From: Dromaius novaehollandiae
Lineage: Eukaryota; Chordata; Aves; Casuariiformes; Dromaiidae
Assembly: GCF_036370855.1 (NCBI RefSeq)
Contig: NC_088108.1
Location: forward strand, 11,059,448-11,123,447
Length of the DNA: 64,000 nucleotides
Direction of reading: 5' to 3'
Part shown: positions 27,274 to 39,300 of the stretch, one piece after another
How positions within the stretch are numbered: the stretch's first letter is position 1
How the letters are laid out: each line of letters starts with the position of its first letter
Notes under the pieces: model-generated
The model's input: the letters and a program-made list of their open reading frames with translations, nothing else
What the model was told of the DNA's origin: nothing
The model's database searches: none
Position numbers and translations under genes: made by a program

Positions 27274-27331
27274 ATGGCCGGCCGCCGCCTCCTGGGGCTC
27301 CTCGCCGCCGCCGCCGCGCTGCTGGGCGCAG
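27274..27331 (+). CDS. CD99L2: CD99L2 exon 1: start codon and signal peptide
   Basis: The ATG lies in a good initiation context, with G at -3 and G at +4. The exon encodes residues 1-19 plus one base. A short basic start (MAGRR) is followed by a Leu/Ala-rich hydrophobic core, as in a signal peptide; cleavage is probably near the Gly-Ala-Gly before the acidic mature N-terminus. The donor reads GCAG|GTAAGG. The exon sits inside a CpG island, as expected for a broadly expressed first exon. The peptide is low-complexity, so the call rests on its phase (phase 1, joining to make Gly20), its position and the downstream exons. No stop codon interrupts the frame for some distance upstream, but that sequence is GC-rich and has no family similarity. 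Confidence 0.82.
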
Positions 27332-30300
27332 GTAAGGCGGCACCGCGGGGGCGGCCGGGGGCGGCCGCGGCGCTCCGCGCGGGCGGGGGCGGCCGCCGCG
27401 GCTCTGCGCGCGGAGCCGCCGCCGCCCGGGCCCGGCCCGGTCCGGCCCGGTCGCCCCGTCGCGGGGAAGGGGCCGGCGGCGGCGCAGCGCCCCTCGCCGC
27501 CCCCTTCCGCCGGCCCGCGCCGCGGCACCGTCCCCGGGGGGGCGCAGCCCGGGGGACTCCGCGGGAGGAGGGACCGGGGGCTGCACCCCGCCGAGGGGGT
27601 CTCCGGGAGGAGATCGGGGGGGGTGCACCCCACCCGGGGGTCCCTGGGAGGAGATCGGGGGGGGTGCACCCCCTGAGGGGGTCCCTGGGAGGAGATCGGG
27701 GGGGATGCACCCCCTGAGGGGGTCCCTGGGAGGAGATCGGGGGGGGTGCACCCCACCCGGGGGTCCCTGGGAGGAGATCGGGGGGGATGCAGCCCACCCG
27801 AGGGTCCCCATGAGGAGACTGGGGGGGATGCACCCCCTCAGGGGGTCCCCGGGAGGAGATCGGGGGGGATGCACCCCCGGGGGGCTGCCCGGGAGGAGGT
27901 ACCAGGGGGATGCATCTCCCCGATGGGGTCCCCGGGAGGCACTACCCTGCAGGGAGGATGCAGCCCCCGGGGACTCCCCAGCGGGGACACCCCCAGCGGG
28001 ATGCACCCCCAGAAGCAGTCTGCCTGGCCAGGACACCCCCCGGAGGAGGCCCCCCCGCGGGGTCACCCTGGGGGATGCCCCCCCCCCCGGGGTCACTCTG
28101 CAGTCCCGCCTGGCGCTGGAGCCCGCAGGCACCGGGACGCTTGCCAGGGCACGGCCTGCCCGGAGCCTCCCCTCTGCCATCCCTTCCCCTGCCCCGGGGC
28201 GAGGGCCGCGGGGGGCCGCGGGGGGCCGGGGCACGGGCCCCTGCGCCCCCCCCTCCCCCGCCGGGGCTGGCCCCCTCCCGCGCAGGTGTCCGCCAGCGGC
28301 GCCAGCTCCACGCCTGTCATTAGATGGCAAGGCGTGATGGTGTAGCATCTCGTAATGCAGCATATGCCTCTCTGGGAGAAAATGGCACAGCGCTGCTGAA
28401 ATAACAGTGAATCGCGCTGGAGGTATAAGGGTTCCCCGCAGCACGTGCCTGAAATAATCCAGAACAGAGGCAGCAGGAGAGTTGTCATAAAAGGAGCTTG
28501 GTTTTGGTTTTGTTGCTTTGCGTACAGGGCTGCTGGATTCGTGGATGCTCAGTACGACCCAGATTGCTTGGGCCATAGTTTTAGGCGGGCTCCCTTTCAG
28601 TCGTGCTGCTATCTCTGCACGTCAGAATGGCCTAACCCAGAAATCTGTCCCAGCTGCACAGGAGCTAATAGGATGGAAAAAAACAAGGTTTTTGTGTCTC
28701 TTTTTTTTTTTTTTTTTTGGATATAAAATCAATGCAAACCTTATCACTTGCAACTCTTGCCTTTGTTTCCTTTTTTTAGAAAAAATGTGCTCTTAAGAAT
28801 CTGTTTCCTTTTTTAAGGAAAAAAAGGGTACTCTTAAAGGCTGTACAGACAAAATCGATGGCAATTATGTAAAAGGCCATGGAAAAATGTGCTAAACAAA
28901 TCGGTATTATTAGGTAGGAGGCACCCATCAAACACAGATCTGACTGAGACTCTCGGCATCAACACGCAGACAAAAGGGGGCTAAGGGGGGTGTTTGTGGT
29001 CGGAAGGGACGGGGCTCACCGTGAATCAGCCTGGGACTGCCCGCCATCCGCGGGAGGTGCTTACCTGCTTGTGCATCACGAAGAGTAGTGGTACGACATC
29101 AAGTTGCTTATGCTCGCTGTTTTAATCTCTGCGTTTTAAATTGATGGACGTGAATTTTGACAGACTGAGCTAAGAGATTGGGTATAAAGACCTGGGTTTA
29201 GATGAAAATGAAAGAAATACTGATTAGTCAGCAGCAAAGCTGTTTGCATTTGGTGTTGGCTTTCACACAGACAAAGACAAATGCTGCTCTGTCTCATTAT
29301 TTAAACACTGGACTGCAGTGGACAGATTTTAAACATTCTTTGCTATATTTGCATCAAAAGCAATGTCATCAAAATGATCATAAATTGCTCCTGCCCGTGC
29401 GAGGCTTCACAGGTAATTGCACAACGTTCAGTTCAGCTGCTTTCCGTTGCCTCTCCGGGGGGATAGCCGTACGAAGGCGAGTGGGCCCTGCGCCCACAAG
29501 CTGCCCTGCGCGGAGCCCACGCCGGGGGCTGCTGCCGGCCGTGGCTTCGCCTCCCCAGTTGCCCGGGCCTCCTGCTGCCTGCGCGGGGGCTGCGAGCGGC
29601 ACCGGCCACCGCGGCACGCGGGGCCCTCGCTCACGGAGGACGGACGGACGGACGGGGCTCTGCGCTCGCGGGCGCCTTGCTCAGAGCTGGGTCTGCTGCT
29701 GCAGGGACCGCGGCTTCTGGCGCTGAATAGCTTGTGACCAGCTCCGGTCTTCTAGTGCTGACAACAGCCATTCAGATAGGATGAACAAGGCCCCGAAGGA
29801 GATTAGCTTTAAAAACTGACATTTGCAAAGTAATAAAAACCAGATTTCTTCATTGACTGTATTCCTCCAGCTTCTTCCTTCTTGCCCTCAAGCACTTCTT
29901 CCAGCGCGTGCTGACAGCTGGTCCCCAGGAGCCCTGTCCGTCTTTTACAGGCTCCAAAGTTTACCGAGAGCAGAGGAGGGCGAACTAGACTACAAAATCC
30001 GTGTTTAGCATGATCAGCCGTGAGCACGTGAACAGTACGCGTCTCGGCTGTGGCTGCCCGCTAAAGTAGACACAGAAAGGCCTCATGTCTTAATTGAAAA
30101 AATATGGTAGGTTTTTGGTTTCTCGTAGGTCGAATCCCATGCATTTCCCTTCACGTGGGACTGTGCACTTCAGCGCCAGCTGGGTTGTCCCAACATCCAT
30201 GTGTGCTCATCGGGGGGGTTCAAAATGCAAGACAGGCTGGTCTGCCTGTGTCTTCACAACCGTGCTGTTTCTGAAGCACCGGCACGCGTGTAGGGGGGCA

Positions 30301-33300
30301 GAAAGCTCTTACAGCTGAGGAGCAGGGGTAGGAGACACAAGACGTGCATTTGTGCCCTTGCTTTGTTAAAACACGGCTGGTGGTTCAGGTCTCCAAGGGC
30401 TGCCCGTGCCCTTCGTCCCTGCCCCACGTGGCATGGCTGTGTGCAGTGCCTGGGCGGACGGGTGGCTTTCAAACCTGCCGCGCTCCGTCCTCGCTCGCCG
30501 GGCACTCGGCTGCGTGTGTTCACAGAGGTGCTGGAAATTGTATTGCCCACAGAGTACCAAGGGATTGCACAGTGCCGCTGAAATCCAGCCTACCCTCACC
30601 CTGCAGCGCGGGGGCAGGAGTGCTGGAGCTGAGGCTCTGCAGGAAACCCGGAGGCTCTGCAGGAAACCTGGAGGCTCTGCAAAGCCCTTTCGTTCGAGGA
30701 GGAGCTGCGGCCGGATGCCAGCTTTGCCTCAGAGCCCAAGATCAGCTAGTGATCTTTCTAAATGCACAGATTGGTGGCTTTTTTAGAAAGAAGTAAATAG
30801 TTACGTTTGAGTCAGCCAGGGCTAGCCAAATGTTTGTCCAAAACGATAAGGAAAACGTTCAAACAAGGAGCTTTCCACTGTTTCTTGTCTCTCCGTGTCT
30901 CTCTGTCTCCCCTAAGAAGAGCGAGAGCGGCGCTCGGGGTGCGTGCGGCTCCACGGCAGTTCTGCCCGAGGGCACGGTCGCTGCTGCTGCGGCACCGCCG
31001 GGGTCCCCCCCAGCCCCGCCGGAGGGGCATGCCCTCATTTATCCTCTGGATCCTCTCAGAAAAACCAGAAGAAAAACTTCCATGCTTACAAGCCAGTAGT
31101 GCAAATACCTCCAAAGTTGCCGTGTCAGCAGTGACACACGCAACTTTTCGTATCATCATCCCGTACCTTAATAGATGGCATCTCAGAGATCACCTCTCCT
31201 CTCAAGTGTGACTACAATATCCCGCCAGCAATTACAATAATTACTTAAATGTGAAAGTAATATTAGACAGTATAATTAGCTATTTATAACTGTTGCACAG
31301 ATGGCTGCAGTCACTGCAGGCAGCTCCTCTCCATGCGCGCGTGCAGCAGTGGCCAATCAAGAGAGCAGATAGGGGAGGAAGGCGCCAGCCCCTCTCCAGA
31401 TGTTCGCGCAGGTGTGGGGGCTCCCCCCGCCCCCGGGCAGCCAGGCAAGGCAGCTGGCGGAGAGGGCGGTGCCGCATCCGCACGGGTGCCCTGCCAGGAT
31501 CGCCTCCCGCGCTCGTGTCGGCAGAGCTGCAAGCGGCGGCGTTCGCAGCGGAAGCAGAGACCTTCACTGGGCATTATTGTCGAGACAGAACTAGGTAGCA
31601 GCACTGCTGAAAACATTCACATTTGGTAAAAGTCTTAGTTATAGTACATTATTATGTTATTAAATTTATAATTACTAGGTATCACTAGCAAGTCAAAGTA
31701 ATATATTTAAAGAATAATTTTTACTTTGATAGTGTCTTTAGTATATATGATGAAGTGGGAGAAGCTAAATTGGGTTTCTTACATACTATCTCTGATCTTT
31801 GAAAAAATATGCATTAATTAAATGTGCCATGCCTGGATATTTATATACAGAGCTTTGGAAATAATTAATTTCCATAGGTAGGTATGCTTCTGTTTCAGAA
31901 CTTCCTCTTCCCCTAGCCTCATGATCCTTAGGCTTGGAAATGGCCATTTACCTGTTTGGTTGTGGGGTTTTTTCAGTACAAAAATGTAGGGTTTTTTTCC
32001 TGTATCTGTTGCAACCATTTCAGCCCTTAAAGCATATAAAACAGAACTGTCTATTGATCTCCAGTGTTGACTAGAATAAACTTTTAGGGCTGCTCATCTT
32101 AAAAACAAATTTGTTTCTCCTTAGAAAAATATCTCCTGAAGGTTTATGGCATTAGCTTTACAGCTGACTAAAGGAAAAACTGGGTTTTATTAGGCAATGC
32201 TTCTGAAGCCAATTTAATAATAAAACATATGTTTAATAAGCTACATAACACTGATGGCAAAGAGAAAACCTTTGCAATAATTCCTTTGTAACCTGTTTGA
32301 CTGATATAATTCACAACTGGTGAAAGAACTTGAATACAACAAAATCAGAAGATGAATGTTGCATATCAAAAAGCAAAACATGAAAGGACTTTTTTTGAAA
32401 AGGGAACTTCAAAGTTGGGGATCCAGATGCTGGATTTACTAGCTGTGATTTGGGATGCAAGCACGAGAACGTGTTTGCTGAGCGAACAACACTCTTGAGG
32501 AGAAAACAGAGAGGCCCAGTGAGGAAGGCGTGGGAAGCCTTGCCAAGGAGAGGCGGGCACTCTGTGAACACTGGCACTGATTTCACCGGAGCTGCGTAGG
32601 GCCAGATTTGGCCTAGGTCTAATGCAAGCTTAGCTTACAGGTGCTCTATGGATGAAGTTTGTGCTAATGCTTTTACAGCATTGTCTTGTAATCACTGGGA
32701 AATCCTTTTTCATTGCTTTCCAGAACAGTCTGGAAAACAAAATTATTGTACTAGGAGTATTGGGGTGACAGTCTATGAATACTGTCGAGGTGAGATTTGT
32801 GGAGAGAGAGATAATATCTTTTGAAAGACTGATGCGAGTAAGGTGAGACGCAGCATTGCCAGGTATCGCACAAAATGAGCCCGTTTTGATCTGCCGTCCT
32901 CGCCATGCCTCCCCCCAAGCATTTCCCTATGGAGGAGCAGAGCCCCTTAGACACGTTCCTCCAGGGGCTGCAAGGCAATGTATGGACTTGCTCCCACCAG
33001 CTGCTTTCCATAGGCCCATGGCAGGATCCCGGGCGTCCACAGCCGCGGGTGGAAAACCTCAGCGGTTCCCCTCCTGCTCGGCCGGGAGCGGTGCCGTGGC
33101 GGCATGACAGGTTATGCTTGGAAAAGCCAAAGGAAGGAGAAGAGAGGCATCTGCAAGATGTTGGACGGGGCGGGGAGCAGGGAGAGGATGGTGCTGGGAA
33201 TGCGTTGTTGGGCGTCTTGGCGCGAGGCGGGCTGCGCCGAGCAGCTGGGATGGGGAATCCTTGCCAGCGAACAAGGTGCTGGGAAAAAAGAGTTGCTCAG

Positions 33301-36300
33301 CATTTTGCACACGCTTTGAAATGCAGCTTTTGCTGAGAAGCTTGTCAGAGAAACTTGTCAAAGTTGGAAGATGGTGGTGCAAAACCGCTTCAGAAGGGCG
33401 CGTTGGTGGTTGCGTGCTCGGCAATGACTGTGGCCCGGGCCGCGGCAGGGGAGCCGCAGGGAGACGCGCAGGAGCGGCTTCTGGCTGCAGCCACGGACAG
33501 CGCGGTGGGTGCCCAGGCTGCAGAAGGCAGCTGCGTTTCAGATGTCGCCCCGTGACCGCGACGTGCCGCCTCCCTGCTCTGGGTGCTGGCACCCCGAGCT
33601 CACGCAGGCGCAGCGATCGGTACCCGCCACTCGCGTGCGGGGCGCCGCCGTACACCTTCAAACCGCGCGTGCAAAGCGCTCGGGGCAGCAAGCTGCGCCC
33701 ACGCGCCCACGCGTCCCCCGCGCCCACACATCCCGCACGCTCTCCGGAGCATCGGTCCCTCTATCACCATCACTGAGCTCTCAATTTTCCCTACAACTCT
33801 CCTTCCTATCTTAAATAGCACAGCCTAACAGGAGCAGCACATCCCAAGTGATGAACCAGCGTTTTTACCCTGCAATTCCCGATTTACCTACTTTTAACTA
33901 CAGCATCTTCTCTTGATCTTTATCTGATGAGGGAAAGCTCTTTCCGCTGGGAATCGGGTGATAAGCATTTCCTCCCCCCCCCCCAGCGCGCTCTGGACTC
34001 CCGCATCACTGGCGCTGCTGTCAGCCGCTCTGTGCCGGGTTAGGAACAAAACACATCCATGTCACAGTTTGTTGCCTAGTTTATAAACAGTTGTGTTTGG
34101 CCCTAGGCGATTTCATAGTCATTACTTAACGTATAAGCACAAACCAGGTGGCTAATCTGTATGTTAACCATACCTGGTAATGATGCTGTGTAATTACGTT
34201 GCTTGGACAGCACACGGAAAATGTGAAAACACCCAAGTGTTCAGCCCTGCACATAAAGTCAGAGTAAGGAAAAAGAACTTTTCATGTCTTCTCACCTTCG
34301 CTAAAGATGGCAAACTGCCTTTCCCCCGTGCTGCTGAGGAGCTGCAGGCTGGCTTGGGCCACCGGCCAGGGCTCCGGAGGAGCCTCAGGAGAGCATCCGC
34401 GTTGCCTGGGGCAGCATGCACAGGAGCGGGGGGGAACGAGCCCACGGCCTGGACACTGGGGTGACGTTCTGGGGTCTTCAGCAACTTGAGAAAGTCACTT
34501 GTAACCACTGCCTAGCCTGTTTGGTGAGGCTGGGGTTAGTTTCCCCTGCTGAAGGTTGGGGAATAAAAAAATGATGCCTTTGACACCTCCTTCCCCTTTT
34601 TAGGTACAATAAATTGTTCTTTCTTTAAAAAAAAGCAAAAGAGTGAAAATAAGATGCAGCTTTCTTTCCCTTCTGTTGTGCTTCTGAATTATTGGGGGCT
34701 ACCTGTCGCATGTCCCAGCGGCTCGGAGAGGCTCTGAGATCTCCTTGCCAGGGTCAGAGGCAGATTGACCAGAGAGACTTAAACAGGCTTCAGCTCTCCC
34801 TGGCACAGTGTACTGACACCAGACCTGGGGATGCAGTAATCCGCACGCTTTCCCCATCTTGATCATAGGTACGTCTGGGCCTGGACTCGGGCGCTCTTCA
34901 AAAAGCAAAGAACCTTAAATATTTGTGCTTAGAAACCTCCAGCCTTTTGCTCCGCATGCAGTTCATCTAGAGACTAATTGAAAGCAGCTTTCAGAAGAGG
35001 TGAAATGCTGCAGCAAAGACCTCTTTTTGACATAAATCTCAAAGAACAATTATCTTATTAAAGTTGCTTAGAAAATTTGTCACCCACTTTAAGTGTGGAG
35101 ATGTCAGAGAGCCTTAGAAATCTTGAAAGCTTTGAATGTTGATACAAAAGAAAGTCATTTTGATTGGCACCTTGTTTTGTCTGAACAGGGGTGCTTAATT
35201 TCAGATCAATTTGGGGTGGGGGTGGGTGCAAACAGACCTAAGGAAACTTTCTGTTTCACATGGGCTCCAGAGAAAAGATTGTGCTGAATCGAAGAAAATT
35301 ACACCTGGGGAGTAGGAGTAGAAGGAGAGGCAAGTCAGGCCTGTGGCTCCAAGTCATCCGGTAGGAAACCCCAAGGCAGACCTGGGCTTTCCTGGCTCCC
35401 GGGAACGTTACCTTGGCAGGGCTTGGCTTTTTGTTCTCAGCTGCTGGGGGTTGCTGCTACCATCCAGAGGGCCTTTCTGCCTGGAGATACTGTCCTCCTG
35501 ACACGGGGAAGCCATGCGCCAATTTGTGCTCGCTTGGAGAGCGGGGCCATCAGGCTGGCCAGGGTGAGAAGAGCTGTGGACCTCCAGGGCTGGCGTGTCC
35601 TGCGGAGCTGAGGTGGTCCCATCCAGCCTGATGGTCTGCCCACCGCCCGGGCCAAGGCGTCACGCGGCTGATCAGACCCTCGGCTGGTCCCATGCCCTGC
35701 TGGCTGCTCTCGATGGTGCAGTTCATGGCTCATGACTCTGCGTGTTCACGTTCACCTTGGGGCCACCCCCCCGCCTGAAGCACCGCGCAGGGTAGCAGTC
35801 AGACGACAGGCGGTGCCGAGGGACCTGCGCAGTGCCGTGAGCGCCGAGGCCGTTGCACGGCTCGGCCAGCCGTGGGAGAATACGGTCCCCAAGGCGTCGG
35901 AGACCCGTGCCGCCTTGCTGCGGTTTGTAGCGAGCGCTGTCACATCGAGCGGCCGAAGCCAACGTGACGTGACACGTGGAGCCGGCTTTTCGCTCCCCTC
36001 CTTCCACCTTGCAAGTGGCTCTGGGTCGGGTGCCCACCAGAAGCAGCTGCTGCACAGTGGCCCGAGGGCGCTCACTGCCTCCCCTCCGGGATCGGACGTG
36101 TTTGCGAGGGCAGCGGCGTGGTGGCACAGGGCCAGCTGGCGCTTCGAGCCCCCTCCCGCGCTTGGGCTTGCTGGGTCACCATGCTGACACTGGCACTGCA
36201 GAGCGGCAAAACAAGCGGAAACGCACCGTCTCCCACCAGGAGCAAATTCGCATCTGCAGGTTTCGGTCCCAAAGCTGAAGGATAAAAAACCATTTGCCAC

Positions 36301-39300
36301 GCTGATACATCCTCTGCGTCGGCAGACGCATGTTGGTTTTAAAAGCAAAATGAGTTGGCAGGTAGGCTCAGTGCCCAGAGGGACCAAGCTATTCAGCTAA
36401 TTTCCTCTCTCCTAATTTTTTTAATAAAATTTGGAATATAGTAGTGTCTGTATTTTTTAATCAGGAGGTCTGAGAGCAGATAAAAGAGAAATGTTGGGAA
36501 GGAGGAGAAAGTTGAAGCAAGAATTTAGCACAGACAAACATGTCTGGCTTTGCGGGGGCTTTCTGTCCCTCCAGGGACCGTTTGGCTGATCCCCAGGGAT
36601 TTGGGGTTTTTGGAGGTGAATGCGGGGCTGCCTCGCTCCAGCAGGCTGGTCACATCGCTCTGACTCCTGTAGGCGCAGCTGGGAAATGTCAGCTGTCATC
36701 GCTTCTTGAGCTGCCGAGTTGAGGGGAACAGCAACCTGATGGGAAAATTGATCTTCTGGCAGGCGAGCTCAGAGCAGGTGTGCTTTCACATGTTGATGTT
36801 GCACGTGAAAATTTGGGCGGGAGAGGCCAGCACCTTTCCTGAACGCTCAACTTTCGGAATTTCCTTGTGCTATCCGTGCGGGCCCCGCAGCTGCACTGCC
36901 TTTCCTGCGAGCCCATCACTGGATGCAGCTGCTGGGCTGAGGTCTGTACAGGCAAGTGCCTGTCCCCCGGGGTTTTAAATCTTTATGTGAATGAGCGAGG
37001 AAGACACTGCTAGATGGCAGTGGCTGAGAAACTCCTCCCCATGGTCCTTTCTGTCTGCTCTCTGGCGAGGGACCTGCTGGCAGCTCGCAGCGCTCCCCCG
37101 GTGCTCTGGTGCAGCCCTCAGCGACCCTTCAGCGTGGTGCAAGGCAGAGGGACAGTGGTCTGTGCTGCGAGGCCTCACCCACAAGCATCCCTGGAGCATT
37201 CACCAGGTGGTGGGGAAATTCACAGTGAGGACTTGCTTTTGCCTGGTCACTGGGAGGCTGTTTCTTCTAGCATTACTGGTGCTAAGATGTCCGCGGAGAG
37301 AAAGCCTAGAGTCCACCAAATGAAGCTCGGTTTTGTTGGTCTTGTTTGCCCTGTGTCAGCACCCACCTACTCTTGCTGGTTGCTAAGTGCCTCAAGTGCT
37401 GCCACAGCTTGACCACTGTGTGCACGGTGCATGCTCTGTCACGTCCAGTGACGGTGACACCCCAGCGCAGGAGCTACAACCGGAGTCCTAGGAGCTGTGT
37501 CAGTCAACGTGGTGAGGTCGGGGTAGCTCTCTGGGGACCTGTGCAGGAGTGTGCCCTGCAGGTTTCTCGACAGGGAGGTTCCTTGCCCATGTGCTGGTGT
37601 GCTTCTTGGGAGAGGAGGTGGTTCCCATCTTCTTGTTGCTCCAGTTGAGGCTCTGTCGTGCCTAGGGCCATAGGAGATAGGCTGCATGAGGGGGTGAAGC
37701 TCAGTTTCCCTTGTGATGTTGTGATTAGCAGCAGAGAGGATAAGCCCAAATAGAAATTACTGTCCTGGAGGCAATAATCTGACCAGATACAACTGCTGGG
37801 AGCCTCTGAGGGAGGTGCGGGGCAGAAGGAACAGTGCCAAGGCAGCGTGGGGTGCTCTGCACGCACCGCCAGGCCCTTGGGGGCAGCTGGGCATCACCCA
37901 GAGCAGCTGCTGGGCTGCTCTGACATGCTGGAGCATAAAGGCTCCTCGTGCGCGTCTGGCTCAAGGAAAGGCACAACCAGTCCAGCAGAGGGAAGTCAGA
38001 GTCAAGAACTGAGCCCAGACTGACTCCTGCAGAGGAGGCTGCTACATGTTGGGAAAGTCCGGGTGGATTGCTCCTCAGTAAGCCACCGTGATCCCCCGGT
38101 GCGAGGCTCGGACGTTCAACTGAGGTCTGAACACGGCACAGTCAGGAGATGATGAGATGTCACGGGCCCTGCTCGCTGGGAGGACCCAGCCCCAAGTGCA
38201 CAAGTTTGGATAGCGCCGTTGCTCCAACGGGTGGAGAGGAGCCTGGGTCCCTGGCGGGCAGTCCTTGCTGTAATTTTCTCTGCATAAAACACCCCTTGGC
38301 TACTGGATGCATAAAAGAAGTTTCATCCCATGTTGGTGCTCTAGCGCCGATGCCATTTCAGCTACGTACTGTGCTTCTCCGGAGCTAGGGACGAAGAACA
38401 GTCAGAAAAAAAAATAAATTATTCCTAGTAAGCCCTGAAATCAAATTACAATGGACATCCTGTCGTGCAGCTGCCCCAGCATACAAAAATACAGGACTAT
38501 TCTGTGGCTTAAACTCCAAGTGGACCCGGGTGCCTTGCTCTGAACAGATGAGCCGCTGCTGGCCGAGGGCTGCCCGGCCCGCGCCGATGCCGTCCCGTCG
38601 CAGGGTGGGCGTCTGCCGCGGTCCCGTCTCTCGCTCCGCGGCTCCGGCAGCCCAAGGAGAGGGCGCCAGGCACCCCGGCAAAACGCGGGGTTTGCTGGAC
38701 CGCATGCTTCTGGTGCTGCGGCCGCGGCGGCCGGCATGCCGGGGTGCCTGCGGGTCAGCGCGTCCACACGCAGGGGAGCTGCGCGGGTCACTGCAACGAG
38801 CTGTCGCTTTGCTGACTTTAGCAGAGGTTTTTAAGCATTTCTCTTAATAGGTTTCAAACAGAACCACCATTAGTCCCTCCACAAAGAGAAAGTCTTCATT
38901 ATGCAAATTCTCATCTTAAAGCTTTATTCATGTGCTTCCTGGCAGGCTTTCCTTTAATCTCAAGAGCAAGATTGCTTGGAATTACCATATACCCGTGTTA
39001 ATTGCATAAAAAAGTACAGCAGAGGTTGTTTTTGCCATAATCAAGAGTGATTTTGATTAGTACTTCTGGAAATCAAAATGTTTTACTGAAAATGGAGAAT
39101 GAGGACAGCAGCAGTGCGCAGTCCCCTGCAAGAAGACCCCGCAAGGTGCCCAGGGACGAGGGCAGGCGGCTGCATCCTGCTGCGCTCAGCCGTATTGCGA
39201 GCTGGCCTGGGCTGATGCGTGCGGCAGCGCAAGCCCACCGGGCGCGCTGGGGGCAGTGGCACTGCCATGCGTTTCTTCCCTGCTTTGCTTCCAGGCAGAC

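Larger units (their letters stand above)
26560..28310. promoter_or_regulatory. CpG island spanning CD99L2 promoter and exon 1
   Basis: The sequence is GC-rich with dense CpG, and exon 1 lies in its middle. GC-box-like clusters (GGGGCGGGG at 27181-27190 and repeated CCCGCCCC at about 27206-27224) lie 50-90 bp before the ATG. No TATA box is visible at a sensible distance, so initiation is probably dispersed. The transcription start cannot be fixed by eye. The 3' part is inflated by a minisatellite. Confidence 0.75.

Noticed and set aside
26819-28576. A 585-codon open frame on the minus strand, and 210-316-codon frames on the plus strand, over the CD99L2 promoter
   Set aside because: They run through a GC-rich CpG island and the 41-bp minisatellite, which has few stops in any frame. 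The products are Pro/Gly/Arg low-complexity and match no family.
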